Translations under genes and position numbers: made by a program
Part shown: one piece after another, positions 27,565-37,573 of the stretch
Position numbering within the stretch: the stretch's first letter is position 1
Layout: each line of letters starts with the position of its first letter
The notes under the pieces: generated by a model
What the model was told of the DNA's origin: nothing
Database searches by the model: none
What the model saw: only the letters and a program-made list of their open reading frames with translations
Assembly (NCBI GenBank): GCA_963663135.2
Contig: CAXXRM010000002.1
Location: 310,001 to 374,000 of the forward strand
Source of the DNA: Io17-Chloro-G2 sp963663135
Lineage (GTDB): Bacteria; Chloroflexota; Dehalococcoidia; Lucifugimonadales; UBA3495
Direction: 5' to 3'
DNA length: 64,000 nt

Positions 27565-28840
27565 CCTTCCTACTTTTGGTTCAGATGGCGTTATTGGTGC
27601 AAAGCCTCAAGTGCCATCAGTCTCTCACTCCGAGATCGGTCGCAGCGTCTATCGTTTCTTCGATTTCCGGGGGAATCGCTTGATTTCCGCGGGCATCTTG
27701 GACTTGGACCGGTTTGGCGTGGCGCGTCTGGTGGGATAGCCCGACCTGGGCTTGAGGTTGTGGGGGGCCCGTTGCTGCTTCGCACACCGTCGGCAGTCGA
27801 CAGGACGCTTGGCGGCGGCGGATCAGGCGGCAGTGAGACATTGTCGGGCATAACCAACCGTCGTGTCCCGCAGGGCCGCATCCCTCCGAGCGGGTCAAAT
27901 CTCTGTCGCCGGGGTAAAACCGTTTACAATTCCCTTACTTTGCATCTTGCACCTGATGGAAACCGCGACGGAAGTAGTCGATGATAATTCGGGTTCGGAA
28001 CCCGTTGCTTGGCGGCTGGTTTGGAAACCCCGACCCTAAGTAATGATGTGGAAACTAGCAACCGTGCTGAGGATGAATGGTGGGTATATCAAGCACAATA
28101 GGCAGGTTATTGAAGCGTGGACAACCTAGCCAACACCAATACCCTCAAAGCACGGGTCCCTACAATAGCGGTAGGTTTAGCTGGCAAACACCTCCTTCTC
28201 AACCTGGACGGTATCGATGGGTGAACGTCGTCACTTGAGTCTTAGAATACATAGGTGAAACCGTCGACTTGATGCGTCGCTTCCAGGAACACGCACCCTC
28301 GAACAAGGGCATACCCCAGAAACCCACCGTTACGAGAGGAAGAGAGCTAAACCGGAAAGCACATCTACCACATGCAGACAGCACGAGCGCAGGAAAATAA
28401 ACCAGCACAAGCCAAGTCTAAATAAGAGAGCGGGTGGCGGAGGGAGAAACGCTACACGCTAGTATCCTTGTTTTGCATTTCTCTCGGAATTCACAGAAAC
28501 ACGGTGAGAAAATACATTGATGCGGCGGGCCCGCCGCATCAACAGCGGTTCCATCTGATAACATCGCAGACCAAACGGGTGACATTTCTGCTGAACACTT
28601 GGACCGACATTGATACTGAACAGCGACGGCCCTTTACTGGCGACAAACCAGCGGGCGGGGTCCACTCTACTTCCGCATTTTACAGCTTGTCCTTTTTGTC
28701 GTCCAGCACTGGTATAAAGTCTAGCCGAGTAGCTATTACAGAAAGGATACCTGCCCCGCCCAACCGCAATATCCCTTCCATAGCGAGTGCGCAATATCCG
28801 AGGTTTGGCTTACCGGGCTGCCAGCTTTCGGTACTGCCTG
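27565..28840. other. 1.3 kb without an intact gene; contains an IS21-like fragment
   Basis: The only identifiable coding trace is at about 28468-28535 (plus strand), FCISLGIHRNTVRKYIDAAG followed by PP. This matches the helix-turn-helix of IS21 IstA transposases (ELGIxRNTVRKYL). It is too short to be functional. Frames at 27617-27898 (minus) end in a plausible helix (PPEIEETIDAATDLGVRD) but were not identified. Confidence 0.5.
28517..28542. repeat. Perfect 26-bp palindrome
   Basis: Each half reads TTGATGCGGCGGG from its own side, meeting at the centre GGGCCC with no spacer. It lies on the IS21-like helix-turn-helix fragment. It may be a protein-binding site or the product of a foldback event. 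Confidence 0.6.
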
Positions 28841-29599
28841 TTAGCGGGCGGTGTTCGCGGGTTGATGCGCCAGAAGGAAGTCGCGCACCTGGTTGATCGT
28901 CTTGGCCTTGATGTCCTCGGACTCCTTCCAGGGATATTCCGTCACCTGGGCTTTAGGCGCCAACGCCGCCAGGTCCATTGCGGCCTCGTAGGAGTGCGAT
29001 GGCGTGTCGTCAGGCATGACCAGCATCGGCGTCTGGCAGGAACGCGCGAAGTCTCGCGAGACGCTGTAGGCGAAGTCCGGCTGGATTCGGTAAAGGTTGT
29101 GCAGGTACTGGTCGACGATTTCCATAGTCACGTCAGGCCGCCCGGAGCATAGTTCGGGGCCCCAGCTATCATGGCCGGAGTCATACATGGAGTCCGGTGT
29201 CTTTTGCGAGTGCCCGACCGGCTGGCAGAGAACGGCGGCCAGGACGCGCTCGGGCGCCCGTTCCATAAGCTTGAGTGCAAATGGTCCGCCGATGCAGTAA
29301 CCGATGAAGAAGAACTCCCGAATGCCCAAGTGGTCCAACAATCCCAGTTGGTCGTCGGCGAAGGCTCCCCACGGGTCGTTGACCTGAACCGGACCGGTGG
29401 ACTCCCCGCCATTTGCGTTGCGCTGGTCCATCGTAATGCAGCGGAAGTCGTTCTTGAACTCATCCATCGCATTGAACACCTGTCTAGGCCAACCGCTCAT
29501 CAGGGAGTTCAAACCCCCGCCGGGAGTGGCCAGGAGCGGGAAACCGGACCCAGTTTCCTCATAATGGATGCGGACATCTCCATTGGTATAAAAAGGCAT
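28841..29599 (-). CDS. Alpha/beta hydrolase with cysteine nucleophile elbow
   Basis: A 252-residue hydrolase. FPLLATPGGGLNSLMSGW is the oxyanion region, DFRCITMDQRNANGGES the strand-4 block, and FFFIGYCIGGPFALKLMER the nucleophile elbow, where Cys replaces the usual Ser (GYCIGG), as in dienelactone hydrolase (GYCLGG). MLVMPDDTPSHS supplies the likely Asp and His pair. The ATG has AGAAGGAG upstream. Dienelactone hydrolases act in chloroaromatic ring cleavage, but the overall sequence looks more like the general hydrolase fold, so the substrate is uncertain. It is monocistronic. Confidence 0.85.
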   Translation of the reverse strand: MPFYTNGDVRIHYEETGSGFPLLATPGGGLNSLMSGWPRQVFNAMDEFKNDFRCITMDQRNANGGESTGPVQVNDPWGAFADDQLGLLDHLGIREFFFIGYCIGGPFALKLMERAPERVLAAVLCQPVGHSQKTPDSMYDSGHDSWGPELCSGRPDVTMEIVDQYLHNLYRIQPDFAYSVSRDFARSCQTPMLVMPDDTPSHSYEAAMDLAALAPKAQVTEYPWKESEDIKAKTINQVRDFLLAHQPANTAR

Positions 29600-29989
29600 T
29601 GCAGTTTCTCCTTCTTGACACTAGTATCCGGCGCCCAAGGCAATTGTAACTTGGGAAACCGTGTCGTCAAGGCGGAAGTCGCCGGGTGACACCGTGGGAG
29701 AAGCCGGTTTTATCAGGGCCGCTACTGTCAACGTAGCAGCCTACTACCTCGTTTGATACGGCTTCAGGGGGGAAGGCCACAGCGGTCCCTCACTTTGTCC
29801 ATGTTCGGCATCTACAATCCTGGTGCAGAAACCCGGTGAGCGGGGTCTGTATCGCCCCATCCAACGGCTCTACTCGACGTTGAAGGGGGAGGAAATGGGC
29901 CCGGAACCGGGAGAGCTTTCCGGTTTGATACCTTGCCGTTGCGCAGCCGCTGTTGCACCGGGAGTTCATCGGGCGACATCTCCCGCCCG

Positions 29990-30113
29990 TCCGCCGGCAG
30001 GTCATCACTTGCCGGAGTTGTTCCATCGTATGGCCAGGCGCCCGCAGCCGCTTCACTTTAAGGAGCGGGTGCTCCACCTTCACCCTCATTGGCGCTTTGC
30101 GTTTTCCCGAGGG
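29990..30113 (-). mobile_element. IS5-type transposase C-terminal fragment
   Basis: The minus strand reads GKRKAPMRVKVEHPLLKVKR, matching the conserved R-x-KVEHPF-x-VxKR block near the end of IS5 transposases. The expected continuation (VRYRGLxKN) is lost. The rest of the frame to 29790 shows nothing. It is a short relic only, just downstream of the binding-protein gene. Confidence 0.5.
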
Positions 30114-30116
30114 CGC

Positions 30117-31400
30117 CTATTTCTCGTAGAATACCGTGTCAATTTCTTCGATGCGTTCGTCAGACGTAAAACGCCATACCCCTACGTGACCTCGGAGAAG
30201 GTCGCCGTTTTTGTCCCAGTCCAACGTGCTGGCGGCGCCTTCAAAGTCGATATCACGACCTTCAGCTAGCATGGAAAGGCCGTCGGCTACACCCTTGGCA
30301 GTGCCAGGAACGGCCCGCCCAGGAGGCCCGGAGATTTCCCGCAACCGGTCGCGGATTGCTGCTCCGTCGACGCTGCCTGCAGCCTGGGCGGCGAGGGCGA
30401 GGGCAACGGTCGCGTCGTAGGTTTCCTTGACGTAGGCGAGAACGGGCAGCTCGCCGTATTCGGTCATGAAGGAGGCCTCCCAGGCGGCCGTTGCGGCATT
30501 GCCGGGAGCGGACGCCCCGGCAGTGCCGCAACGGCCGCCCAATTTGTCACCGCCGATCTCCCTGACGAGACTAAGTCTCTTGCCTGCGTCGCCGAAGACG
30601 AACCGGCTGTAAAATCCCTCGTCGATAGCCTCGCGCACGATGGACAGCGCCTGACCCTCGAACGCGATGACAACCAACGCCTGTGCTCCCGCACTCGAAC
30701 TCTGCTCCAATTCGGATAGGAACGTCGTCTGACCAGTATTGACGGACACGACCCGAAGCGTTCCTTTCCAGGAATCTTCGAAGGCGGCAGCCAGTCCCCG
30801 GCCATAGGCGTCGTCTTGGTAGATCATGCCGACGTTGTCGAAGCCGCGGTCCCAGGTCGCGCGGGCAAGGACCGGGCCCTGGGCAGCGTCGGAGAGGGCC
30901 GTTCGAAAAAAATAGCCATCGTCCTCAACACCGCTTAGCTTTGGAGAAGTGGCGGATGGGCTGATCGTGGGGATTCCAAGCGTCCCGGACACGCTCCGGG
31001 CAATCGGCAATGCCGCCGAACTGGCGTTGGGGCCAACTATCGCATTGACACCCTGGACCTCTACGAGGTGCCGGGCAGCCTCCACGGCGGCTGCCGGGTC
31101 CAGAGTAGCATCAGCGGAGACGCCTTCCACGGGCATCCCAAGTACGCCCCCGCCCGCATTGACGTGATGTATTGCCAGGTCGAAGGCCCGCTTTCTGTCC
31201 GCAGACGCCTCGGGTGATCCGGTGAAGTTGAGCAGCAGACCGATTTTCAATGGTGTCTCGGCCGGCTGTCCCTTCATCGTGACCTGGCAACCCGATGCTA
31301 TGATGAGCAGACCGGCCGCGGCCATCAACAATGCCACCCATAGCCTGGTGACCCCGTTCTTGACCGGCAGATACTCTTTGGCTAATGGGGACCAGAACAA
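30117..31400 (-). CDS. LivJ-type ABC transporter substrate-binding lipoprotein
   Basis: A periplasmic-binding-protein family 6 member (branched-chain amino acid and amide type). The signal peptide runs to the lipobox ASGC at about residue 38. The mature lobes show KIGLLLNFTGSPEASADRKR, FDLAIHHVNAGGGVLGMPVE, GVNAIVGPNASSAALPIARS and VGMIYQDDAYGRGLAAAFED. No LivFGHM permease or ATPase is nearby, so it would work with subunits encoded elsewhere. The start may be internal, since the first 17 residues precede the signal core. Ligand unknown. Confidence 0.85.
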   Translation of the reverse strand: MFWSPLAKEYLPVKNGVTRLWVALLMAAAGLLIIASGCQVTMKGQPAETPLKIGLLLNFTGSPEASADRKRAFDLAIHHVNAGGGVLGMPVEGVSADATLDPAAAVEAARHLVEVQGVNAIVGPNASSAALPIARSVSGTLGIPTISPSATSPKLSGVEDDGYFFRTALSDAAQGPVLARATWDRGFDNVGMIYQDDAYGRGLAAAFEDSWKGTLRVVSVNTGQTTFLSELEQSSSAGAQALVVIAFEGQALSIVREAIDEGFYSRFVFGDAGKRLSLVREIGGDKLGGRCGTAGASAPGNAATAAWEASFMTEYGELPVLAYVKETYDATVALALAAQAAGSVDGAAIRDRLREISGPPGRAVPGTAKGVADGLSMLAEGRDIDFEGAASTLDWDKNGDLLRGHVGVWRFTSDERIEEIDTVFYEK

Positions 31401-32216
31401 TGCACTCTCGCGCTGCAGACCTTATTCTAGACTTTAGACCGAGTAGTGCTGCCTGGGTATGGTGGGCTTGGTGTGATTCTACAACCTTGGCCCCGCTCTG
31501 AGCACACTGTAATTTTGTCCTCAATGTCCCCGGACGCTGGCAGGACCTCCGGCGTCACCCAGGATGGGCCCACGACGCCACCGTCACCATCTAGGCTGTT
31601 GCTTTCTCAGATCGCTCCGCTCCGGGTGGGCGGGCCGAGGAGGCGTTTTGCGCAATGGCGGGCCTTGTCGAGGGACTCATTCTGCTGCTGTTCCGGGATG
31701 CGGGCGGAAGCTATCGCTCGAGTTCGAGGCTTTGGCAACCCGGTCTGTCTCTGTGGTTTGACGACGGAGGACTCGAACAGTTTCGTATCCCCTTCGCCTC
31801 CACCCCACGCATTAGTCTCGCGGGCGCGTTATAAGCCGCCATATAACCTAAATGTATCATAGACCCGCCCAATTGCAGGTAGTATATTCGCCTCACACTG
31901 GCGACCTGCGTGTGAGTGTACTGTGAAAGGCGCGCATTGGGGGAAGACGGCCTTGATGAGCACCGATGAGCAAATCGTGGCCGATGCTCCGTACCGGAGC
32001 GAGGCTGCCTGTCAGGATTCTCCAACCCTTCCCATCTCCCTCTCTTAACCCGGCGCCCTCCAGTACTCCAAACGCCCCGTTTTGAAACGGAAGCCTGCCC
32101 CATGGACGCGAGACGTTGCGGTTGCAACCAATTGCCAGAGAAGTGGGATAAGAAGAAAGATGCATATTCCAGCTTCTGTTTGCCCTTCGAATCGCTCCCG
32201 GTTTAGCTGAACGCGA
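31401..32216. other. 0.8 kb without a credible gene
   Basis: Frames on both strands are arginine- and serine-rich with no initiation signals. The 13-bp sequence taaatgtatcata at 31849-31861 recurs at 33928-33940, so it may be a small regulatory motif flanking the next two genes. Confidence 0.4.
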
Positions 32217-32897
32217 TTGAGCCCTAACGACATCTTCCAACTGCTGAACGCCAGCGGATTCGGCGCTTACGCCATGTCTGTGGACCAAGTCATCCTATTC
32301 TGGAGTTCAGGGGCTCAGCGGATTCTCGGGCATCGGCGCGAGGATGTCCTGGGGCGCCGGTGCTACGAAGTGGTGGCTGGGCTGGCCCTCGATGGGTTTA
32401 CCCCGGAATGCCTGGCCGGGTGTCCTTCTATGCGTGCCCTTCGGGCAGGACTCGCGCCGACCCCTATCAAGCTCCGCATGCTCTGCGCATCGGGCCAAAG
32501 GAAGCTGGTCACGTTGACTCCCATGGTGGTCGCGGGTGTCCTGGAAGCCGGCCCCCTGCTGGTGCACCTGTTCCACGATTCTGCGGACGAAGCGGGGTCC
32601 TCGGTGGACGCTGGTGCGGTGCGGGATGCCCTGCAGGAGAACGGGGCCTCCGTCTTGCCGGAGGACCTTGGGGCGGAAGCTCCCCCGGAGAATGCCCCGG
32701 CGCTGACCTTGCGGGAACTGGAGGTGTTGCGCCTGGTTTCCCAGGGCTGGGGAACTCCACGAATCGCGGAAGAACTGGGCATCAGCTATCACACGGTGCG
32801 GAACCACATCCGTCACTGCCGACGGAAGCTTGGTGCTGCCACCAAGCTGGACGCGGTGCTCACAGCCATACGCCGGGGAATTTTGCCCGTCGAATGA
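32217..32897 (+). CDS. PAS domain LuxR-type transcriptional regulator
   Basis: A 226-residue regulator. Residues about 5-120 form a PAS sensor (FQLLNASGFGAYAMSVDQVI, then FWSSGAQRILGHRREDVLGR, RCYEVVAG), followed by an acidic linker. Residues about 163-226 form a LuxR/GerE helix-turn-helix (LTLRELEVLRLVSQGWGTPR, IAEELGISYHTVRNHIRHCR, RKLGAATKLDAV). The PAS part contains TPECLAGCPSMRALRAG, with two cysteines. TTG 32217 is taken as start because an ATG at 32274 would cut the PAS fold; no ribosome-binding site was seen. Targets are unknown. It is convergent with the surface protein at 32965. Confidence 0.8.
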   Translation: MSPNDIFQLLNASGFGAYAMSVDQVILFWSSGAQRILGHRREDVLGRRCYEVVAGLALDGFTPECLAGCPSMRALRAGLAPTPIKLRMLCASGQRKLVTLTPMVVAGVLEAGPLLVHLFHDSADEAGSSVDAGAVRDALQENGASVLPEDLGAEAPPENAPALTLRELEVLRLVSQGWGTPRIAEELGISYHTVRNHIRHCRRKLGAATKLDAVLTAIRRGILPVE

Positions 32898-32964
32898 TTT
32901 TTGCCAAAACCCGAGACGAGCCTGGCGCCCCTCCGGTAATGGACATTCCGGAATGCGGATTCGT

Positions 32965-33582
32965 TCACTGCTCCCTCTCGGTGAAACGGGGCAGGGGTAC
33001 CGGAATTGCAAATGATTCCAACTTGTTACCGGCGGCGTCTGCAATCTCGGCCAACGGGAATTCTTCGCCCTGGCCCTTGGGGGTGGCATCATAGGCCACC
33101 CACAGGAACTCGCCATCCTTAACCCTGGGGGCGAACTCGATAAGCACAGTGTTGTCGGCAATTTTCAACGCCTTTATTTTAGTCCTGAGATCGGAACCGT
33201 TTATCGCGACTTTGAAACGGAAGAGGACCGTCCAGTTCAAATTTCCTCGTCCCCATCGCGGTAGCCGTCCCACTTCTTCCAGGGACTCATAGGCAAGGGT
33301 TTCATCGAAAGTGAGCCTGAGCGTAGAGCTCGAGGTGTCGCGACCAATGACCTCGGCGGCGGTGAGTACGGGTGCCGTGACGTCAGCTTCTACGTGCGTG
33401 ATATTGCTCTGTGCGGACGTTGCCCAAGGCTCGATCAGCATGATGCCCCACACGAAGAGGGCGGCGCCGACGGCAACCACCAACAAGGCCAAGGGCCGAA
33501 ACAATTGGGAAATGCTCACAATTGTTTCATCTTTCTGTTCGCTCGCGAAGGTGGAAATCCGAGCCCAACCGCTTGGGTGCAC
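32965..33582 (-). CDS. Membrane-anchored SwmB-domain protein
   Basis: A membrane helix at residues about 30-50 (LALLVVAVGAALFVWGIMLI) is followed by an exported beta domain of the SwmB type (repeated in bacterial surface proteins): APVLTAAEVIGRDTSSSTLR, LTFDETLAYESL, ADNTVLIEFAPRVKDGEFLW and LAEIADAAGNKLESF. A single domain is present, where large surface proteins have many. The start could be the GTG at VSISQLF, close to the helix. It is probably a surface or adhesion-type protein of unknown role. Confidence 0.7.
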   Translation of the reverse strand: MHPSGWARISTFASEQKDETIVSISQLFRPLALLVVAVGAALFVWGIMLIEPWATSAQSNITHVEADVTAPVLTAAEVIGRDTSSSTLRLTFDETLAYESLEEVGRLPRWGRGNLNWTVLFRFKVAINGSDLRTKIKALKIADNTVLIEFAPRVKDGEFLWVAYDATPKGQGEEFPLAEIADAAGNKLESFAIPVPLPRFTEREQ

Positions 33583-34459
33583 CTTCCCGTGTCAGGATGA
33601 TGCGCTGGGTTGCTCTGGGGGATAGAGGTGAGGCGGGGAATGCTGATAGTGAGGCTTGCCCGGGCTTGCGGTGGCTGCCGGGGTTTTTCGCACATCGGCC
33701 ACGACCGGTTCAACCGGCCTCATCCAGGTTGGTTCCCCCTGATGGTTGCCTGTCCCAGTAACGCGATGAAATGTGGTGAATAGTGCGACACATTTCCATC
33801 CGCGTAAGAAAATTAGGTCCGCACGGAGCCAGTCTATCTTCGAGTCGGCGCGGATCGGACCGGGAATAGCAAGGCTGAAAAACTTACAACGAGTGAGAGT
33901 ACGGTCTATCCATGGTGGATGATGACATAAATGTATCATACACTTGCATGATTTAAGACTCAAATATGGGTGGTTGGGGGTCTCACTTAACAGCCATATT
34001 CCGGTGACCTACGCTGGAGTGTACGGCGTCGCAAAAGCCATGCCCGACTAACGAACGGGACTCCCCGGACGGGGATCCGGAGCCGGGTCAGTGAGGGCGA
34101 GGGCGCGCTGCTGGTTTATTTTGGAAGAACCGGTGAAGACACCGGCAGCAGGGCGGCAACCTTCACCGATGGTGAATTGACGGTAGGCATTCGCCATGTG
34201 TGCCAGGTAGAGGCGACTGGCGTTGCGGGCCTGGGAGAGTGGCCCAATCTAGTTGGCGCAACCCCCTATACCCGACCGGCGTAGAGCCAAAAAAGACGGA
34301 CGCGCTCCGTCTGCTTCTGCACAGTTGCGATTTCCGGCAATAAAATCAGGCCGCATACATGGACGAGAAAGAGGCCGCCGCGGTCTTCGCGAAGGCCCCT
34401 CTGGATCGTCGTCCCGTCTTGCCGAGGTCTCTCGATCTGGGTAGTCCTCTGTTTCCGGC
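33583..34459. other. 0.9 kb without a firm gene
   Basis: At about 34090-34284 (plus) an open stretch without a start reads EGALLVYFGRTGEDTGSRAA, then TFTDGELTVGIRHVCQVE. It could be a gene relic but no family was recognised. The motif taaatgtatcata is at 33928-33940. Confidence 0.35.
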
Positions 34460-35515
34460 TCAGTTCCCCAGGGTTGCCGTCAACACCGACATCGGACGGT
34501 TGCCTACAGGGTAAGTGTCGATGGGCGTGAGTTCCCCCGTGGCGGGATTTACGCGGTAAGAGGCCAAAACTCCGGTGGCGGAGCCGGCGGCGTACATGAA
34601 CTTGCCCGAAGGGTCGAGACTGAAGGCGCTGGGCACGGCCTCGGTTGACTCGTGGCCCGCGGGAGTCAGACGCCCCCCGGAATCCACCGAGAAACCGGCG
34701 ATGCTGTTGTGGCCCCGGTTGGGGACGTACAGGAAATCTCCGGAAGGCGTCATTTGAATCTGAGAGCAGGTGTTTCGTACGGTCACGCCTTCGGGAAGGG
34801 TGCTCACGGTCTGAAACGCCGACAAAATCCCCGTCTCCCCGTCCAGGTGGTAGGCGGTCACACTGCAACCCTGTTCATCGGAAAAGTAAACTGTGTCCTG
34901 GGTTGGATGGAAGGTGAAATGTCGGGGCCCCAAGACGGAGGTCATCTTCAACTCCAACGGTTCGTTGGGGCTGAGACCGCCGGTGTTCTCGTCGAACTTG
35001 TACTGGTAGATGGAATTGGGTCCGGGCGCGTCCTTAGGCGGTTCCATTACGTTGTCGTTCAACCGGGCGATGTGGGGCGCGAAAGCGAACCGGTTGGAGC
35101 GGTCGGTTTGCATGGCATGAGCTCCCACCTGGGTGGCAATCCATTCGGCGGGGCCCGCTCCCACTGAGCCGTCGGCCCCCAGGGGGTGTACCGCAATGTG
35201 ACCGCTCTGGTAATAGGATGAAAGCAGGTGCCGGCCGGTGCGGTCGGTAGCCAGGAACGCGGCCGCCGTCTCGGGATTTATCGAACCGTTGCGGGTGAGC
35301 CCGCCGTTGTTTGGGTCGATGCGATAGCTGGAAATTGCGACATCGTTCCGCTGACCCACGTAAAGCACACGCCGGTCCGGGGAAATGGCCAATGGCGACG
35401 GACCTCCAGAGACTGCTACCTCGGCCTGAAGCGTTAGCTTTCCAGAGTCGTCGTCCATCGTGAAGATGGATATTTTATCGTCGTCTTGCGCTGCAACATA
35501 AACGTAGTTTGGCAT
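34460..35515 (-). CDS. Lactonase-family seven-bladed beta-propeller protein
   Basis: A 351-residue protein of the 6-phosphogluconolactonase-like (PF10282) family. Repeating blades are visible: YVYVAAQDDDKISIFTMDDD, SPLAISPDRRVLYVGQRNDV, GPRHFTFHPTQDTVYFSDEQ, SGDFLYVPNRGHNSIAGFSV and SGKFMYAAGSATGVLASYRV. No signal peptide was seen, so it is cytosolic. Start is ATG with AAAAAGGGGA upstream. Members hydrolyse 6-phosphogluconolactone or related lactones. Here the substrate is not determined, and the role could be catabolic given the hydrolases around it. Confidence 0.9.
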   Translation of the reverse strand: MPNYVYVAAQDDDKISIFTMDDDSGKLTLQAEVAVSGGPSPLAISPDRRVLYVGQRNDVAISSYRIDPNNGGLTRNGSINPETAAAFLATDRTGRHLLSSYYQSGHIAVHPLGADGSVGAGPAEWIATQVGAHAMQTDRSNRFAFAPHIARLNDNVMEPPKDAPGPNSIYQYKFDENTGGLSPNEPLELKMTSVLGPRHFTFHPTQDTVYFSDEQGCSVTAYHLDGETGILSAFQTVSTLPEGVTVRNTCSQIQMTPSGDFLYVPNRGHNSIAGFSVDSGGRLTPAGHESTEAVPSAFSLDPSGKFMYAAGSATGVLASYRVNPATGELTPIDTYPVGNRPMSVLTATLGN

Positions 35516-35693
35516 CGTCGCGTCCCCTTTTTGCTAGTGGCGCTCAGCAACCGGCTGACAGTGGCCCCCTGCCGCCGGGCCTTGGGGCCACCCGCGTTTA
35601 GCATACGATCGCGGCCCTTGGTAAACTTCGATGCGTCAGGGCCGCTCGATTCTCCACGGTGATGTTGGCCCGTTCGCTCCGGAGTTCCGGAGA

Positions 35694-36338
35694 CTATGCG
35701 GTCCCGACCGGCGCTTCTGCGGTCTGGAAAACCGGCGCCATCGTGTGGACGTCAAGCCGGGCCAGGTGGCTGCGGGCGTGGTCCACGATGGCTTTCCAAT
35801 CCTCAGAATTGCTGAAGGCCGATTCCTTGGCCTTCAGGTCCTCGGGGCCGCCGAAGCTGCGAATCCAGACGAACTGGGAGTCATCCTCGGTGACCCACAT
35901 GCCGTCGACGCGGATGCCCTCGTTTTCTTGAATAGAAACCAGCTTCTCGGTGAACAGCTTGGCCCACTGGTCCATCATTCCCCGATTCACCGTGTAGATG
36001 CGAAGCTGGGCCAACTGGTCCGTGGGGCCCGTCAGCCCTTGGGTTCCAGGGGCCGGCGCCATGGGCTGGACCACAACCTTGGCCAGGTGGCTGCGGGTGT
36101 GGTCAACCGCGGCCTTCCACTCGTCGGACTCGTAGAAGGCAGCCTCTTTGGCCGCGAGGTCTGCGGCGTCAGCAAAGCTGCGAATCCAGATGAATTGATT
36201 CCGGTCTTCATTCACCCACATGCCGTCAACCTTGATTCCATGCCTCTCTTGCATGGGTACCAGGTTCTCGGCAAAAAGCTTGACCCACGGGTCCATCATC
36301 CCCCGATTGACCGTGTACGTGCGTAGCTGGGAAATCAT
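35694..36338 (-). CDS. Tandem NIPSNAP-domain protein
   Basis: Two copies of a ferredoxin-like NIPSNAP domain form one 214-residue protein: residues 1-100 (ISQLRTYTVNRGMMDPWVKL, FAENLVPMQERHGIKVDGMW) and 108-205 (AQLRIYTVNRGMMDQWAKLF, TEKLVSIQENEGIRVDGMWV). Each carries NQFIWIRSF or SQFVWIRSF and ends in HTRSHLA or HARSHLA. A monomer with two domains would imitate the usual dimer. The ATG has TGGAGG upstream. The function of the family is unclear; in bacteria it often sits with catabolic genes. It is separated from the amidohydrolase by a divergent promoter region. Confidence 0.88.
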   Translation of the reverse strand: MISQLRTYTVNRGMMDPWVKLFAENLVPMQERHGIKVDGMWVNEDRNQFIWIRSFADAADLAAKEAAFYESDEWKAAVDHTRSHLAKVVVQPMAPAPGTQGLTGPTDQLAQLRIYTVNRGMMDQWAKLFTEKLVSIQENEGIRVDGMWVTEDDSQFVWIRSFGGPEDLKAKESAFSNSEDWKAIVDHARSHLARLDVHTMAPVFQTAEAPVGTA

Positions 36339-36547
36339 GCTTGCACCTCCATATTCATGCTCTCCTTAATTAACACACCGGGCCCGCCGCCGCAACAACC
36401 GGCGTGGCCGTGAACCGGCGGGTCCCAATCTGCCCGGCAATTCCCCAAGTTGGCAGCAGGCCGTCCGGGTGGATCTCTGCGCTGGGCGATCCGGTTCCGG
36501 CGGTGTGATACTATTGGGTTCCCAAGCTCTGAAACGGAGGTTTCCTC

Positions 36548-37573
36548 ATGCCATTTGGCGGAAACGACTGGTTGGCCCTGACTCAGGAAGCGACCCTGGA
36601 GCCGGAAATGCCCATTTGTGATCCTCACCATCACTTTTGGGACTATCGGACCGCGCGGATCCCCTATCAGCGGTACCTGCTCCATGAGTTGGCGGCGGAC
36701 TGTAACAGCGGTCACAACGTGCGGTCCACGGTGTTTGTGGAAGCCAGGTCGATGTATCGGACGGACGGCCCTGAGGAGATGCGCCCGGTGGGCGAGGTGG
36801 AATTCGTTCAGGGCCTGGCGGCTGCCAGCGCCAGCGGGCTATACGGTCCGTGCCAGGCTGCGGCGGCCATCGTGGGTCACGCTAACTTGAACCTCGGAGA
36901 CGGCGTTGCGCAGGTGCTGGAAGCCCTTCAGCAGGCCAGCCCGAACCGGTTTCGCGGCATCCGCCACTCGGTTACCTACGACTCGAATCCGGCTGTGGAG
37001 AACACCGCGGCCCACGCCATCCCGGGGCAGTTGGCCAGCGACGGTTTTCGAGCTGGCGCCCGGGTACTCGCTCGGATGGGACTGTCCCTGGAAGGCTGGA
37101 TGTTCTTTCACCAGTTGCCGGAGTTGGCGGATTTTGCCAGGGTGGTTCCGGACCTGACCATAATCCTGGACCACATCGGCGGGGTGTTGAGGGACGGGCC
37201 ATACGCCAATCGGGGTGACGACGTGCTGAGCGTCTGGCGCAGCGGCATCGCCGCGGTTGCCCAGTGTCCCAACGTCCACGTCAAATTGGGTGGCATTGGG
37301 ATGCCGCGCACCGGATTCGACTGGCACCTGCGGGACCAGCCAATCGGGTCGGAGGAGTTGGCCGAGTCCATGGCTCCCTTCATGAACTACTGCATCGAGC
37401 AATTCGGCCCCAATCGGAGCATGTTCGAAAGCAATTTCCCGGTGGACAAGGTTTCTTACTCATACAACGTGATGTACAACGCTTTCAAGCGTCTTTCCTC
37501 GGGTTACTCAGCCACCGAGCGGGCCGACATGTTCCACGACACTGCCGCCCGGGTCTACCGAATAGCCTCCTAA
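36548..37573 (+). CDS. Amidohydrolase-2 family metal-dependent hydrolase
   Basis: A TIM-barrel hydrolase of the aminocarboxymuconate-semialdehyde decarboxylase/LigI type. The first metal ligands are in PICDPHHHFWDYRTARIPYQ. FRGIRHSVTYDSNP, LEGWMFFHQLPELADFARVV, PDLTIILDHIGG (His) and MFESNFPVDK (final Asp) follow. The length of 341 residues is normal. The start ATG has CGGAGG upstream. Relatives hydrolyse lactones such as 2-pyrone-4,6-dicarboxylate or decarboxylate aromatic acids. The substrate here is not known. It is divergent from the NIPSNAP gene. Confidence 0.88.
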   Translation: MPFGGNDWLALTQEATLEPEMPICDPHHHFWDYRTARIPYQRYLLHELAADCNSGHNVRSTVFVEARSMYRTDGPEEMRPVGEVEFVQGLAAASASGLYGPCQAAAAIVGHANLNLGDGVAQVLEALQQASPNRFRGIRHSVTYDSNPAVENTAAHAIPGQLASDGFRAGARVLARMGLSLEGWMFFHQLPELADFARVVPDLTIILDHIGGVLRDGPYANRGDDVLSVWRSGIAAVAQCPNVHVKLGGIGMPRTGFDWHLRDQPIGSEELAESMAPFMNYCIEQFGPNRSMFESNFPVDKVSYSYNVMYNAFKRLSSGYSATERADMFHDTAARVYRIAS

